NCBI GenBank assembly: GCA_025362155.1
Contig: JANYHX010000182.1
Span: 1-6,378, forward strand
Reading direction: 5' to 3'
Source: Gallionella sp.
GTDB taxonomy: Bacteria > Pseudomonadota > Gammaproteobacteria > Burkholderiales > Gallionellaceae
Length of the DNA stretch: 6,378 nucleotides
Below, in pieces: positions 1-6,378 of this stretch. Within the stretch, counting starts at the first letter, position 1. Each line of letters opens with the position of its first letter. Made by a program: the position numbers and the translations under genes. Below the pieces are notes generated by a model that did not search any database, was not told the DNA's origin, and worked only from the letters and a program-made list of their open reading frames with translations.

Positions 1-2989
1 TCGCGAACATCCGGTCATGTTGAACCGTGCGCCAACCCTGCACCGTCTGGGTATCCAGGCGTTCGAGCCTATCCTGATTGAAGGCAAGGCGATTCAGCTG
101 CATCCCTTGGTTTGTTCGGCATTCAACGCCGACTTCGACGGTGACCAAATGGCGGTACACGTGCCGTTGTCGCTGGAAGCGCAGATGGAGTGCCGCACCC
201 TGATGCTGGCTTCCAACAATGTGCTGTCACCTGCCAATGGTGAACCTATCATTGTTCCGTCCCAGGATATCGTGTTGGGTTTGTACTACATGACCCGCGA
301 AAAAATTGGCGCATTGGGTGAAGGCTCGATGTTCGCCAACATCGCCGAAGTGTCCCGTGCTTACGAGACGCGTGAAGTCGAGTTGCAGGCCAAGGTGATT
401 GTGCGTCTCAAGGAAGTATACAAAGATGAAAACGGTCGCTCACAGGAAAAGCTGGCGCGCTACGAAACAACCGTAGGCCGCGCGTTGCTGTCCGAGGTGT
501 TGCCAGCCGGCCTGCCATTTGCCCTGATCAACAAGACGCTCAAGAAGAAAGAGATTTCACGTTTGATCAACGCCAGCTTCCGCCAATGCGGCCTGCGCGA
601 CACCGTGATTATGGCGGATAAGCTGATGTATACCGGCTTCACTTACGCGACTCGCGCCGGCATTTCGATTGCCGTGGATGACATGTTGATGCCGCAGCAA
701 AAGAATGAATTGATCGGCGCAGCCGAAAAAGAAGTCAAGGAAATTTATGCCCAGTACACTTCCGGTTTGGTGACCGATGGCGAACGTTACAATAAGGTGG
801 TGGATATCTGGGGCCGTACCGGCGATGTGGTGGCCAAGGCGATGATGGAACAGCTGGGCAGCGAGCCGGTGATCGACCGCATTACCGGATTGCCACGCAT
901 GGTCAAGGGCAAGCCGGTGATGCAGGAATCGTTCAATTCCATTTACATGATGGCTGATTCAGGTGCGCGCGGTTCGGCAGCCCAGATCCGCCAGTTGGCC
1001 GGAATGCGCGGTCTGATGGCCAAGCCGGATGGATCGATTATTGAAACCCCGATCACGGCGAATTTCCGCGAAGGCTTGAACATGTTGCAGTACTTCATCT
1101 CTACGCACGGTGCGCGTAAAGGTTTGGCCGACACGGCGCTGAAGACCGCAAATTCTGGTTATCTCACCCGTCGTCTGGTGGATGTGACTCAAGATCTGGT
1201 GGTAATTGAAGATGACTGCGGCACGAACCTTGGGACGTCGATGAAAGCCATGGTGGAAGGTGGCGAAGTCATCGAAGCATTGAGTGAGCGCATTCTGGGT
1301 CGTGTGGTCAGTGTCGACGTAGTGAATCCGGAGAGTGGCGAAACGCTTTACGAAGCGGGTACGCTGCTGGATGAAACTGCGGTGGAGCGCATTGAAACAC
1401 TCGGTGTTGATGAAGTGCGCGTGCGCACTCCGTTGAGTTGTGAAACACGCTTTGGATTATGTGCCAAGTGTTATGGTCGCGACCTGGGTCGCGGCGGCAT
1501 GGTGAATGTGGGTGAAGCGGTCGGCGTGATCGCCGCGCAATCCATCGGTGAACCGGGTACCCAGCTGACCATGCGTACCTTCCACATCGGCGGCGCGGCC
1601 TCGCGTACCGTGGTGGCCAGCCAGGTGGAAAGCAAATCCAATGGTGTGCTGAAATATAGCCCGAACATGCGCGTGGTGACAACCGTGCGCGGTGAGGTGA
1701 TCGTCGTGGCACGCAGCGCCGAAGTGATCATTGCTGACGATCATGGTCGTGAACGTGAACGCCACAAGGTTCCCTACGGCGCGACTTTGACAGTCAGGGA
1801 AGGCGACAACGTACGGGCGGGTGCGGTCATGGCGACCTGGGATCCGCATACCCGGCCGATCATCACGGAATATGCGGGCACCGTGAGTTTTCAGAATGTT
1901 GAAGAAGGCGTCACAGTTGCCAAACAGATCGATGAAGTGACTGGGCTGTCTACGTTGGTGGTCATTGATCCGAAACGTTCCACTGCGCAAAGTAAAGGCG
2001 TGCGGCCGATGGTGCGCTTGTATGATAAGACGGGCAAGGAAGTTAAATTGGCCGGTACCCAGGCTGCGGTCAGTGTGACATTTCAGACGGGTTGTATTAT
2101 TACGGTTGAAGATGGTCAGCAAGTGGGCGTGGGTGACGTGTTGGCACGTATTCCGCAGGAAAGCAGCAAGACGCGCGACATTACCGGCGGTCTGCCACGC
2201 GTGGCTGAATTGTTCGAGGCGCGCATACCCAAGGATGCGGGTATGTTGGCTGAATGTACCGGCACGGTTTCGTTCGGCAAAGACACCAAGGGCAAGCAGC
2301 GCCTGGTGATCACCGATGTGGATGGCATCGCCAATGAATTCCTGATCCCCAAGGAAAAGCATGTGCTTGCACATGATGGTCAGGTGGTTAATCAGGGCGA
2401 AATGATTGTGGATGGCCCGGCTGACCCGCATGACATCCTGCGCTTGCTGGGTGTAGCGGCACTGGCGCGTTACATCACTGATGAAGTGCAGGAAGTTTAT
2501 CGCTTGCAAGGTGTGAAAATCAGCGATAAGCACATTGAAGTCATCGTGCGCCAGATGTTGCGCCGCGTGCAAATCAATGATGTGGGGGATACCCGTTTTA
2601 TCACTGGCGAGCAAGTCGAGCGTGCTGATCTGTTGGCGGAAAATGAACGCATGGTTGCTGCGGGCAAGAATCCGGCGGCTTTCGACTTCGTGCTGCTGGG
2701 TATCACCAAGGCATCGTTGTCCACCGACTCGTTTATCTCGGCGGCATCGTTCCAGGAGACCACGCGCGTATTGACCGAAGCGGCAATCATGGGCAAACGT
2801 GACGATTTGCGCGGCCTGAAGGAGAACGTGATCGTCGGTCGCTTGATCCCGGCCGGTACCGGATTGGCCTATCACGTCACCCGCCGCAAACAACGTTTGG
2901 GTATTGATATTGGAGAAGGGCGCGAGTTACAAGAGAGTGATGTGGTCGGGTTAGGCGAATTGCTTGACACCCCCAGTGTTTCTCTCTAG
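1..2989 (+). CDS. rpoC: DNA-directed RNA polymerase subunit beta', 5'-truncated by the window edge
   Basis: This is the catalytic beta' subunit of RNA polymerase. The frame is open from base 2 (first residues [15 protein letters not shown]), so the Met at 17 is internal and not the start. By alignment from memory with E. coli RpoC, the first visible residue matches about position 417; 995 residues are visible and about 416 are missing. Visible landmarks are: the Mg-binding NADFDGDQ loop with Asp codons at 131, 137 and 143; the bridge helix region ([16 protein letters not shown], about 940-1035); the second zinc site with Cys codons at 1217, 1439, 1460 and 1469 (the last three spaced C-x6-C-x2-C); the trigger loop ([11 protein letters not shown]) with Met, Arg and His at 1571, 1574 and 1583; and an SI3-type insertion at about 1600-2160, typical of proteobacteria. 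The conserved C-terminal part ([19 protein letters not shown]) follows. No frameshift or missing catalytic residue is seen. rpoB should lie upstream. The last codons double as promoter DNA for the next operon. Confidence 0.99.
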   Translation, partial: REHPVMLNRAPTLHRLGIQAFEPILIEGKAIQLHPLVCSAFNADFDGDQMAVHVPLSLEAQMECRTLMLASNNVLSPANGEPIIVPSQDIVLGLYYMTREKIGALGEGSMFANIAEVSRAYETREVELQAKVIVRLKEVYKDENGRSQEKLARYETTVGRALLSEVLPAGLPFALINKTLKKKEISRLINASFRQCGLRDTVIMADKLMYTGFTYATRAGISIAVDDMLMPQQKNELIGAAEKEVKEIYAQYTSGLVTDGERYNKVVDIWGRTGDVVAKAMMEQLGSEPVIDRITGLPRMVKGKPVMQESFNSIYMMADSGARGSAAQIRQLAGMRGLMAKPDGSIIETPITANFREGLNMLQYFISTHGARKGLADTALKTANSGYLTRRLVDVTQDLVVIEDDCGTNLGTSMKAMVEGGEVIEALSERILGRVVSVDVVNPESGETLYEAGTLLDETAVERIETLGVDEVRVRTPLSCETRFGLCAKCYGRDLGRGGMVNVGEAVGVIAAQSIGEPGTQLTMRTFHIGGAASRTVVASQVESKSNGVLKYSPNMRVVTTVRGEVIVVARSAEVIIADDHGRERERHKVPYGATLTVREGDNVRAGAVMATWDPHTRPIITEYAGTVSFQNVEEGVTVAKQIDEVTGLSTLVVIDPKRSTAQSKGVRPMVRLYDKTGKEVKLAGTQAAVSVTFQTGCIITVEDGQQVGVGDVLARIPQESSKTRDITGGLPRVAELFEARIPKDAGMLAECTGTVSFGKDTKGKQRLVITDVDGIANEFLIPKEKHVLAHDGQVVNQGEMIVDGPADPHDILRLLGVAALARYITDEVQEVYRLQGVKISDKHIEVIVRQMLRRVQINDVGDTRFITGEQVERADLLAENERMVAAGKNPAAFDFVLLGITKASLSTDSFISAASFQETTRVLTEAAIMGKRDDLRGLKENVIVGRLIPAGTGLAYHVTRRKQRLGIDIGEGRELQESDVVGLGELLDTPSVSL

Positions 2990-2992
2990 AAT
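2964..2992 (+). promoter_or_regulatory. Sigma70-type promoter of the str operon, inside the end of rpoC
   Basis: A perfect -35 hexamer TTGACA (2964-2969) is followed by an exact 17-base spacer and the -10 hexamer TAGAAT (2987-2992, five of six consensus bases). The TAG of the -10 is the rpoC stop codon, and the -35 lies in the codons for the RpoC tail LLDT. The expected transcription start is about 2998-2999, giving an rpsL leader of roughly 96 bases. No A/T-rich UP element is seen upstream, and the discriminator (TTGCAA) is not GC-rich. The position, directly before rpsL, matches the expected place for a str operon promoter. It is predicted only from hexamers and spacing. Confidence 0.8.
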
Positions 2993-3006
2993 TTGCAACC
3001 TTTTTT

Positions 3007-3055
3007 CCGTCGCAGCGGATGGATTTTTGAATCTTGCTGCGGCGGTATTTTTATT
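3007..3055 (+). terminator. GC-rich hairpin with T-rich tract: rpoBC terminator and/or str leader attenuator
   Basis: The arms CCGTCGCAGC (3007-3016) and GCTGCGGCGG (3036-3045) pair over 10 bp with a single G-U wobble (3010 with 3042). The 19-base loop can form an inner stem (GATT 3022-3025 with AATC 3030-3033, loop TTTG). Immediately downstream, TATTTTTATT (3046-3055) has eight T in ten bases, so the structure has the form of an intrinsic terminator on the + strand. There is no matching A tract before the left arm, so it is not bidirectional. It lies downstream of the predicted promoter at 2964-2992. Transcripts from that promoter must therefore pass it, as must any read-through from rpoC. 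The T tract is interrupted by A, so it may be leaky or conditional. Confidence 0.7.
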
Positions 3056-3080
3056 GATTGTTAACGAAGAAGAATTATTT

Positions 3081-3084
3081 AGGA
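3081..3084 (+). promoter_or_regulatory. Ribosome binding site of rpsL
   Basis: AGGA ends 10 bases before the rpsL ATG at 3095, slightly longer than optimal. An out-of-frame ATG at 3084 overlaps its last base. In the rpsL frame a TAG stop at 3089-3091 lies only one codon before the ATG, which fixes 3095 as the start. Confidence 0.7.
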
Positions 3085-3094
3085 TGTGTAGAAA

Positions 3095-3472
3095 ATGCCA
3101 ACCATTAACCAGTTGATCCGCAAGCCGCGTGCTGCAATCGTAGAAAAGAGCAAGGTACCGGCTCTGGCGGGCTCTCCGCAAAAGCGTGGTGTGTGTACGC
3201 GTGTTTATACCACGACCCCAAAAAAGCCTAACTCGGCGTTGCGTAAAGTGGCCAAGGTTCGTTTGACCAATGGCTTCGAGGTGATTAGCTACATCGGCGG
3301 TGAAGGCCACAACTTGCAGGAACACTCGGTGGTATTACTGCGTGGGGGTCGCGTAAAGGATTTGCCGGGTGTGCGTTATCACATGGTGCGCGGCAGTCTG
3401 GATACGGCAGGCGTGAAAGATCGTAAACAAGCGCGTTCCAAGTATGGTGCGAAGCGTGCCAAGAAAGCGTAA
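3095..3472 (+). CDS. rpsL: 30S ribosomal protein S12
   Basis: S12 sits at the decoding centre of the 30S subunit and takes part in tRNA selection and accuracy. The 125-residue product is the normal bacterial length (E. coli 124). The invariant blocks are present: [20 protein letters not shown] (residues 29-48), [20 protein letters not shown] (59-78) and [14 protein letters not shown] (83-96). The residues where streptomycin resistance or dependence mutations usually fall (Lys43, Lys88, Pro91, counting Met as 1) are all wild type, so a streptomycin-sensitive S12 allele is expected. Asp89, the residue methylthiolated by RimO in E. coli, is present, although no rimO is visible here. The C-terminus is Lys-rich (AKRAKKA), as usual for an rRNA-binding tail. 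The start is fixed by an in-frame TAG at 3089-3091. It is the first gene of the str operon, 105 bases after rpoC and 63 bases before rpsG. Confidence 0.99.
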   Translation: MPTINQLIRKPRAAIVEKSKVPALAGSPQKRGVCTRVYTTTPKKPNSALRKVAKVRLTNGFEVISYIGGEGHNLQEHSVVLLRGGRVKDLPGVRYHMVRGSLDTAGVKDRKQARSKYGAKRAKKA

Positions 3473-3506
3473 TTTTTCCAAAAAAAGTAATGTTAAGTTT
3501 TAGTAA

Positions 3507-3523
3507 TTGTTTGAGCCAAATAA
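3507..3523 (+). promoter_or_regulatory. AT-rich hairpin before rpsG; possible part of an S7 translational operator
   Basis: TTGTTTG (3507-3513) pairs with CAAATAA (3517-3523) over 7 bp, with one G-U wobble and an AGC loop, ending three bases before the rpsG Shine-Dalgarno. An alternative pairing joins AGTTT (3496-3500) with AAACT (3522-3526). In E. coli, S7 represses its operon by binding the rpsL-rpsG intercistronic mRNA. The location fits, but the stem is weak and I see no clear resemblance to the 16S rRNA target of S7. The rest of the 63-base gap is AT-rich and carries no GC-rich terminator. Confidence 0.3.
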
Positions 3524-3526
3524 ACT

Positions 3527-3530
3527 GAGG
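3527..3530 (+). promoter_or_regulatory. Ribosome binding site of rpsG
   Basis: GAGG, five bases before the ATG at 3536, is a well-placed Shine-Dalgarno and the strongest of the internal ones in this operon. It directly follows the small hairpin at 3507-3523, so occlusion of that region could control access to it. Confidence 0.75.
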
Positions 3531-3535
3531 TAGTT

Positions 3536-4006
3536 ATGCCAAGACGTAGAGAAGTTCCCAAACGCGACATCCTGCCTGACCCAAAATTCGGCAATCAGGA
3601 TTTATCCAAATTCGTAAACGTATTGATGACAGCAGGCAAGAAGTCGGTTGCTGAGCGTATTCTGTACGGCGCGCTGGAGCAGATCGTCAAGAAGACCAGC
3701 AAAGATGCGATCGAAGTGTTTAATCTGGCTATTACCAATGCCAAGCCGCAAGTCGAAGTGAAAAGCCGTCGTGTCGGCGGCGCGAACTATCAAGTGCCAG
3801 TCGAAGTGCGTCCTTCCCGCCGTATGGCTTTGGCGATGCGCTGGTTGCGTGAAGCGGCGCGCAAGCGCGGAGAAAAGTCCATGGGCATGCGTCTGGCGGG
3901 TGAATTAATTGATGCGTCTGAAGGTCGTGGCGGTGCGGTCAAAAAGCGTGAGGAAGTTCACCGCATGGCTGAAGCGAACAAGGCGTTCTCACACTTTAGG
4001 TTCTAG
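3536..4006 (+). CDS. rpsG: 30S ribosomal protein S7
   Basis: S7 nucleates folding of the 3' major domain of 16S rRNA and sits in the 30S head near the E site. In E. coli it is also the autogenous translational repressor of the str operon. The product has 156 residues, the standard length for the family (E. coli K-12 carries an extended form). Visible features are the basic N-terminus [20 protein letters not shown], the helical core ([22 protein letters not shown]), the beta-hairpin that contacts rRNA and the E site ([17 protein letters not shown], about residues 80-96), and the conserved C-terminal segment [21 protein letters not shown] (about 136-156). The start is supported by GAGG five bases upstream. 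The gene lies 63 bases after rpsL and 114 bases before fusA. No anomaly is seen. Confidence 0.99.
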   Translation: MPRRREVPKRDILPDPKFGNQDLSKFVNVLMTAGKKSVAERILYGALEQIVKKTSKDAIEVFNLAITNAKPQVEVKSRRVGGANYQVPVEVRPSRRMALAMRWLREAARKRGEKSMGMRLAGELIDASEGRGGAVKKREEVHRMAEANKAFSHFRF

Positions 4007-4120
4007 GCATTTCCGTTTCTGATTAGATTTCTAATAATCGAATCACAATCCTGATCAGACCGCAGCAGTTTTTAACCCCGTAGTTTGTAACCAATACGAT
4101 AATATAGTTAGGCATCTACC
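4007..4120 (+). other. rpsG-fusA intergenic spacer / fusA leader
   Basis: This 114-base AT-rich spacer holds no ORF and no GC-rich terminator. It contains a weak hairpin (ATTAG 4022-4026 with CTAAT 4031-4035, loop ATTT), the palindrome CTGATCAG (4051-4058), and a T5 run (4069-4073) without a stem before it. The -10-like words GATAAT (4098-4103) and TATAGT (4103-4108) lack a credible -35 at 16-18 bases and lie too close to the start codon to leave a normal leader. The only Shine-Dalgarno-like match before fusA is AGG at 4110-4112, eight bases before the GTG. rpsG and fusA are most simply read as co-transcribed across it. Confidence 0.6.
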
Positions 4121-6214
4121 GTGGCACGTAAAACCCCCATTGAGCGTTATCGCAACATCGGTATCAGCGCGCATATCGACGCAGGCAAGACCACGACTAC
4201 AGAGCGTGTTTTGTTCTATACCGGCGTAAGTCACAAAATTGGCGAAGTGCATGACGGCGCAGCCATCATGGACTGGATGGAGCAGGAGCAGGAGCGTGGC
4301 ATCACCATTACCTCTGCTGCGACTACCTGCTTCTGGAAGGGCATGGACAAAACGCTGCCTGAGCATCGCATCAATATTATTGACACGCCTGGCCACGTGG
4401 ACTTTACCATTGAGGTGGAACGTTCCATGCGTGTGCTGGATGGTGCGTGCATGGTGTATTGCGCCGTGGGCGGTGTGCAGCCGCAGTCTGAAACCGTGTG
4501 GCGTCAAGCCAACAAATACCACGTGCCGCGTTTGGCGTTTGTGAACAAAATGGATCGCCAGGGTGCGAACTTCTTCAAGGTTCACGAACAAATGCGTACT
4601 CGCTTGCATGCCAATCCGATACCCATTCAAATCCCTATAGGCGCCGAAGAAAAATTCGAGGGCGTGATTGATTTGATACGCATGAAGGCGATCTATTGGG
4701 ATGAAGCTTCGCAAGGGATGAAATTTGAGTTACGCGATATTCCCGCTGATCTGGTGACGACGGCCAAGGAATGGCGCGAAAAGATGGTGGAAAGCGCGGC
4801 TGAAGCCTCCGAAAAAATGATGAACAAGTACCTCGAAGAGGGTGACTTGTCCGAAGCGGAAATCAAGGAATGTCTGCGTATCAGAACCATAGCCGGTGAA
4901 ATTGTGCCGATGCTGTGTGGCTCGGCGTTCAAGAATAAGGGCGTGCAGGCTATGCTGGATGGGGTGATCGACTACTTGCCAGCACCCACCGATATTCGTC
5001 CGGTGAAAGGTGAATTGCCGGATGGCACCATCGGGGAGCGTAAAGCCGCAGATAGTGAACCCTTTGCTGGTTTGGCATTCAAGATCATGACTGACCCGTT
5101 TGTCGGTCAGCTGATTTTCTTCCGTGTTTATTCCGGCATGCTGAAATCCGGTGACACCATTTACAACCCGATCAAGGGGCGTAAAGAACGTGTAGGTCGT
5201 ATTTTGCTGATGCATGCCAATGAGCGCGAAGAAATTAAGGAAGTGTTCGCGGGCGACATTGCCGCCGCGGTGGGTCTCAAAGAAGCGACCACTGGTGATA
5301 CCCTGTGTGATCCCGCCAAGGAGATCATCCTGGAGCGCATGGTGTTCCCGGAACCGGTGATCCACGTCGCGGTTGAACCCAAGACCAAAGTTGATCAGGA
5401 AAAAATGGGTCTCGCGCTGAATCGTTTGGCGCAGGAAGACCCGTCGTTCCGCGTGCGCTCCGATGAGGAATCCGGCCAAACGATTATTTCCGGCATGGGC
5501 GAGTTGCATCTAGAAGTACTGGTTGAACGTATGAAGCGTGAATTTGGCGTGGAAGCGAACGTGGGTGCGCCGCAAGTGGCGTACCGTGAAGCCATACGCA
5601 AATCAGTTGAAGTGGAAGGTAAATTCGTCAAGCAATCCGGTGGTCGCGGCCAATACGGCCACGTCTGGCTGAAGGTCGAGCCGAATGAAACCGGCAAGGG
5701 CTTCCTGTTCGTGGATGCGATCAAGGGAGGTTCGGTGCCACGTGAATTTATTCCGGCGGTGAAGAAGGGCCTGGAAGAAACGCTGCCGAATGGCGTACTG
5801 GCCGGTTTCCCGGTGGTGGATGTGAAAGTCACCCTGTTTGACGGTTCTTACCATGATGTGGACTCCAATGAAAACGCTTTTAAAATGGCCGCTTCGATGG
5901 GTTTTAAGGATGGCATGCGCAAAGCCAGCCCGGTGCTGCTCGAACCGATGATGTCGGTTGAAGTGGAAACCCCGGAAGACTATACCGGCACCGTGATGGG
6001 CGATCTGTCTTCGCGTCGCGGCATGGTGCAGGGGATGGAAGATATGGTGGGTGGTAGCAAAGTGGTCAAGGCCGAAGTGCCGTTGGCGGAAATGTTTGGT
6101 TACTCCACTGCACTGCGTTCCGCAACGCAAGGTCGTGCAACCTATACAATGGAATTCAAGCATTATTCCGAAGCACCCAAGAGTGTGGCTGAAGCCATCA
6201 TGAGCAAAAAATAA
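4121..6214 (+). CDS. fusA: Translation elongation factor G
   Basis: EF-G is the GTPase that drives translocation of tRNAs and mRNA on the ribosome and, with RRF, splits ribosomes for recycling. The 697-residue length fits the family (E. coli 704). GTPase motifs are intact: G1 AHIDAGKT (17-24), switch I RGITI (59-63), G3 DTPGH (88-92) with catalytic His92, G4 NKMD (142-145) and G5 GSAF (267-270). The G' insertion and domain II ([17 protein letters not shown]) follow, then domain III ([19 protein letters not shown]). Domain IV has its decoding-centre loop ([10 protein letters not shown]), and domain V contains GDLSSRRG. The start is GTG: an in-frame TAG at 4109-4111 excludes anything upstream, and the next Met is well inside the G domain. 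Its Shine-Dalgarno is weak (AGG at 4110-4112). It lies 27 bases before tuf, consistent with one operon. It reads as the canonical EF-G rather than a divergent paralogue. Confidence 0.99.
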   Translation: MARKTPIERYRNIGISAHIDAGKTTTTERVLFYTGVSHKIGEVHDGAAIMDWMEQEQERGITITSAATTCFWKGMDKTLPEHRINIIDTPGHVDFTIEVERSMRVLDGACMVYCAVGGVQPQSETVWRQANKYHVPRLAFVNKMDRQGANFFKVHEQMRTRLHANPIPIQIPIGAEEKFEGVIDLIRMKAIYWDEASQGMKFELRDIPADLVTTAKEWREKMVESAAEASEKMMNKYLEEGDLSEAEIKECLRIRTIAGEIVPMLCGSAFKNKGVQAMLDGVIDYLPAPTDIRPVKGELPDGTIGERKAADSEPFAGLAFKIMTDPFVGQLIFFRVYSGMLKSGDTIYNPIKGRKERVGRILLMHANEREEIKEVFAGDIAAAVGLKEATTGDTLCDPAKEIILERMVFPEPVIHVAVEPKTKVDQEKMGLALNRLAQEDPSFRVRSDEESGQTIISGMGELHLEVLVERMKREFGVEANVGAPQVAYREAIRKSVEVEGKFVKQSGGRGQYGHVWLKVEPNETGKGFLFVDAIKGGSVPREFIPAVKKGLEETLPNGVLAGFPVVDVKVTLFDGSYHDVDSNENAFKMAASMGFKDGMRKASPVLLEPMMSVEVETPEDYTGTVMGDLSSRRGMVQGMEDMVGGSKVVKAEVPLAEMFGYSTALRSATQGRATYTMEFKHYSEAPKSVAEAIMSKK

Positions 6215-6228
6215 TTTAGATTTGAACG

Positions 6229-6233
6229 AGAGG
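6229..6233 (+). promoter_or_regulatory. Ribosome binding site of tuf
   Basis: AGAGG ends eight bases before the tuf ATG at 6242, a good match and spacing. The 27-base fusA-tuf gap has no room for a terminator, which supports co-transcription. Confidence 0.75.
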
Positions 6234-6241
6234 CGATAATC

Positions 6242-6378
6242 ATGGCAAAGAGTAAATTTGAGCGCACCAAACCGCACGTCAACGTAGGCACGATAGGCCA
6301 CGTAGATCACGGCAAGACCACCCTGACCGCCGCGATCACCACCGTACTGGCCAAGAAATTTGGCGGCGAAGCCAAAGC
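6242..6378 (+). CDS. tuf: Translation elongation factor Tu, 3'-truncated by the window edge
   Basis: EF-Tu is the GTPase that delivers aminoacyl-tRNA to the ribosomal A site. Only 45 whole codons plus two bases are visible, about a ninth of a protein of roughly 395 residues. They are diagnostic: [20 protein letters not shown] opens the protein, the P-loop GHVDHGKT is at residues 19-26, and [19 protein letters not shown] follows. The ATG has a good Shine-Dalgarno at 6229-6233 and follows the fusA stop by 27 bases, as expected for the last gene of the str operon. Many proteobacteria carry two nearly identical tuf copies. From synteny, the S10 operon (rpsJ onward) probably follows, but that is outside the window. 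Confidence 0.98.
   Translation, partial: MAKSKFERTKPHVNVGTIGHVDHGKTTLTAAITTVLAKKFGGEAK

Noticed and set aside
1787..1792. TTGACA hexamer inside rpoC
   Set aside because: No -10-like hexamer is found 16-18 bases downstream (CGTACG at 17).
1457..2893. Antisense open frame of 478 codons opposite rpoC
   Set aside because: It shares codon boundaries with rpoC. Its stops would require TTA, CTA or TCA codons in rpoC, which are rare in this gene, so a long open antisense frame is expected. The translation is His/Gln-rich, resembles no family I know, and covers conserved RpoC core.
3084..3116. Ten-codon ORF ([10 protein letters not shown]) overlapping the rpsL start
   Set aside because: Its ATG lies at the end of the rpsL Shine-Dalgarno and it ends inside rpsL. 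It is very short, and its own ribosome binding site would be poor (AGAAG, 11 bases away). Probably chance.
3473..3486. TTTTT-CC-AAAAAAA inverted repeat after rpsL
   Set aside because: The stem is pure A-T with a two-base loop, so it is too weak for a terminator; rpsG follows closely on the same strand.
4004..4120. TAGGCAT direct repeat at both ends of the rpsG-fusA spacer (4004-4010 and 4109-4115)
   Set aside because: A 7-base exact repeat in a region of this size is not unlikely by chance, and no mobile element lies between the copies.
4380..4385. TTGACA hexamer inside fusA
   Set aside because: It comes from the codons of the conserved DTPGH motif; the hexamer 17 bases on is TTTACC, only three of six -10 bases.
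6145..6150. TACAAT near the end of fusA as a possible internal tuf promoter
   Set aside because: Five of six -10 bases match, but no acceptable -35 is present at 16-18 bases upstream.
4055..6310. Antisense open frames of 219, 259 and 235 codons opposite fusA and the start of tuf
   Set aside because: All are in the codon-aligned antisense frame of fusA and arise from the same scarcity of TTA, CTA and TCA codons; no plausible protein or start signal is seen.

Overview
The window is a stretch of conserved housekeeping genes, all on the + strand: the 3' two-thirds of rpoC (RNA polymerase beta'), rpsL (ribosomal protein S12), rpsG (S7), fusA (elongation factor G) and the first 45 codons of tuf (EF-Tu). 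The proteins read as proteobacterial. RpoC carries the SI3-type insertion after the trigger loop, S12 and S7 have beta/gamma-type sequences, and S7 is the short 156-residue form ending HFRF. The direct join of the rif region (rpoBC) to the str operon (rpsL-rpsG-fusA-tuf) and the protein wording favour a betaproteobacterium of moderate GC, perhaps a Nitrosomonadales/Gallionellaceae-like lineage. That placement is an inference from memory, not from a search.

Layout. Bases 1-2989 are rpoC, open at the left edge. The 105-base rpoC-rpsL gap is the most informative non-coding part. A near-consensus sigma70 promoter (TTGACA, 17-base spacer, TAGAAT) lies across the last codons of rpoC, and the rpoC stop codon forms the first half of the -10 hexamer. 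It is followed by a strong GC-rich hairpin with a T-rich tract, then the rpsL ribosome binding site. rpsL (3095-3472) and rpsG (3536-4006) are separated by 63 AT-rich bases holding a small hairpin just before the rpsG Shine-Dalgarno. A longer 114-base gap precedes fusA (4121-6214), which must start at GTG because an in-frame stop lies four codons upstream. tuf starts at 6242, 27 bases after fusA, and runs off the right edge. No non-coding stretch is longer than 300 bases.

The genes serve transcription (beta') and translation (the decoding-site protein S12, the 30S head protein S7, the translocase EF-G and the tRNA carrier EF-Tu). They are probably co-transcribed from the promoter at the end of rpoC, with some read-through from rpoBC. 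Control probably occurs at the leader hairpin and, as in E. coli, through S7 acting on its own mRNA.

I found no mobile element, CRISPR array, RNA gene, frameshift or undescribed system. The points worth a second look are regulatory: the promoter embedded in the rpoC end, the terminator-like hairpin directly downstream of it, and the long fusA leader.
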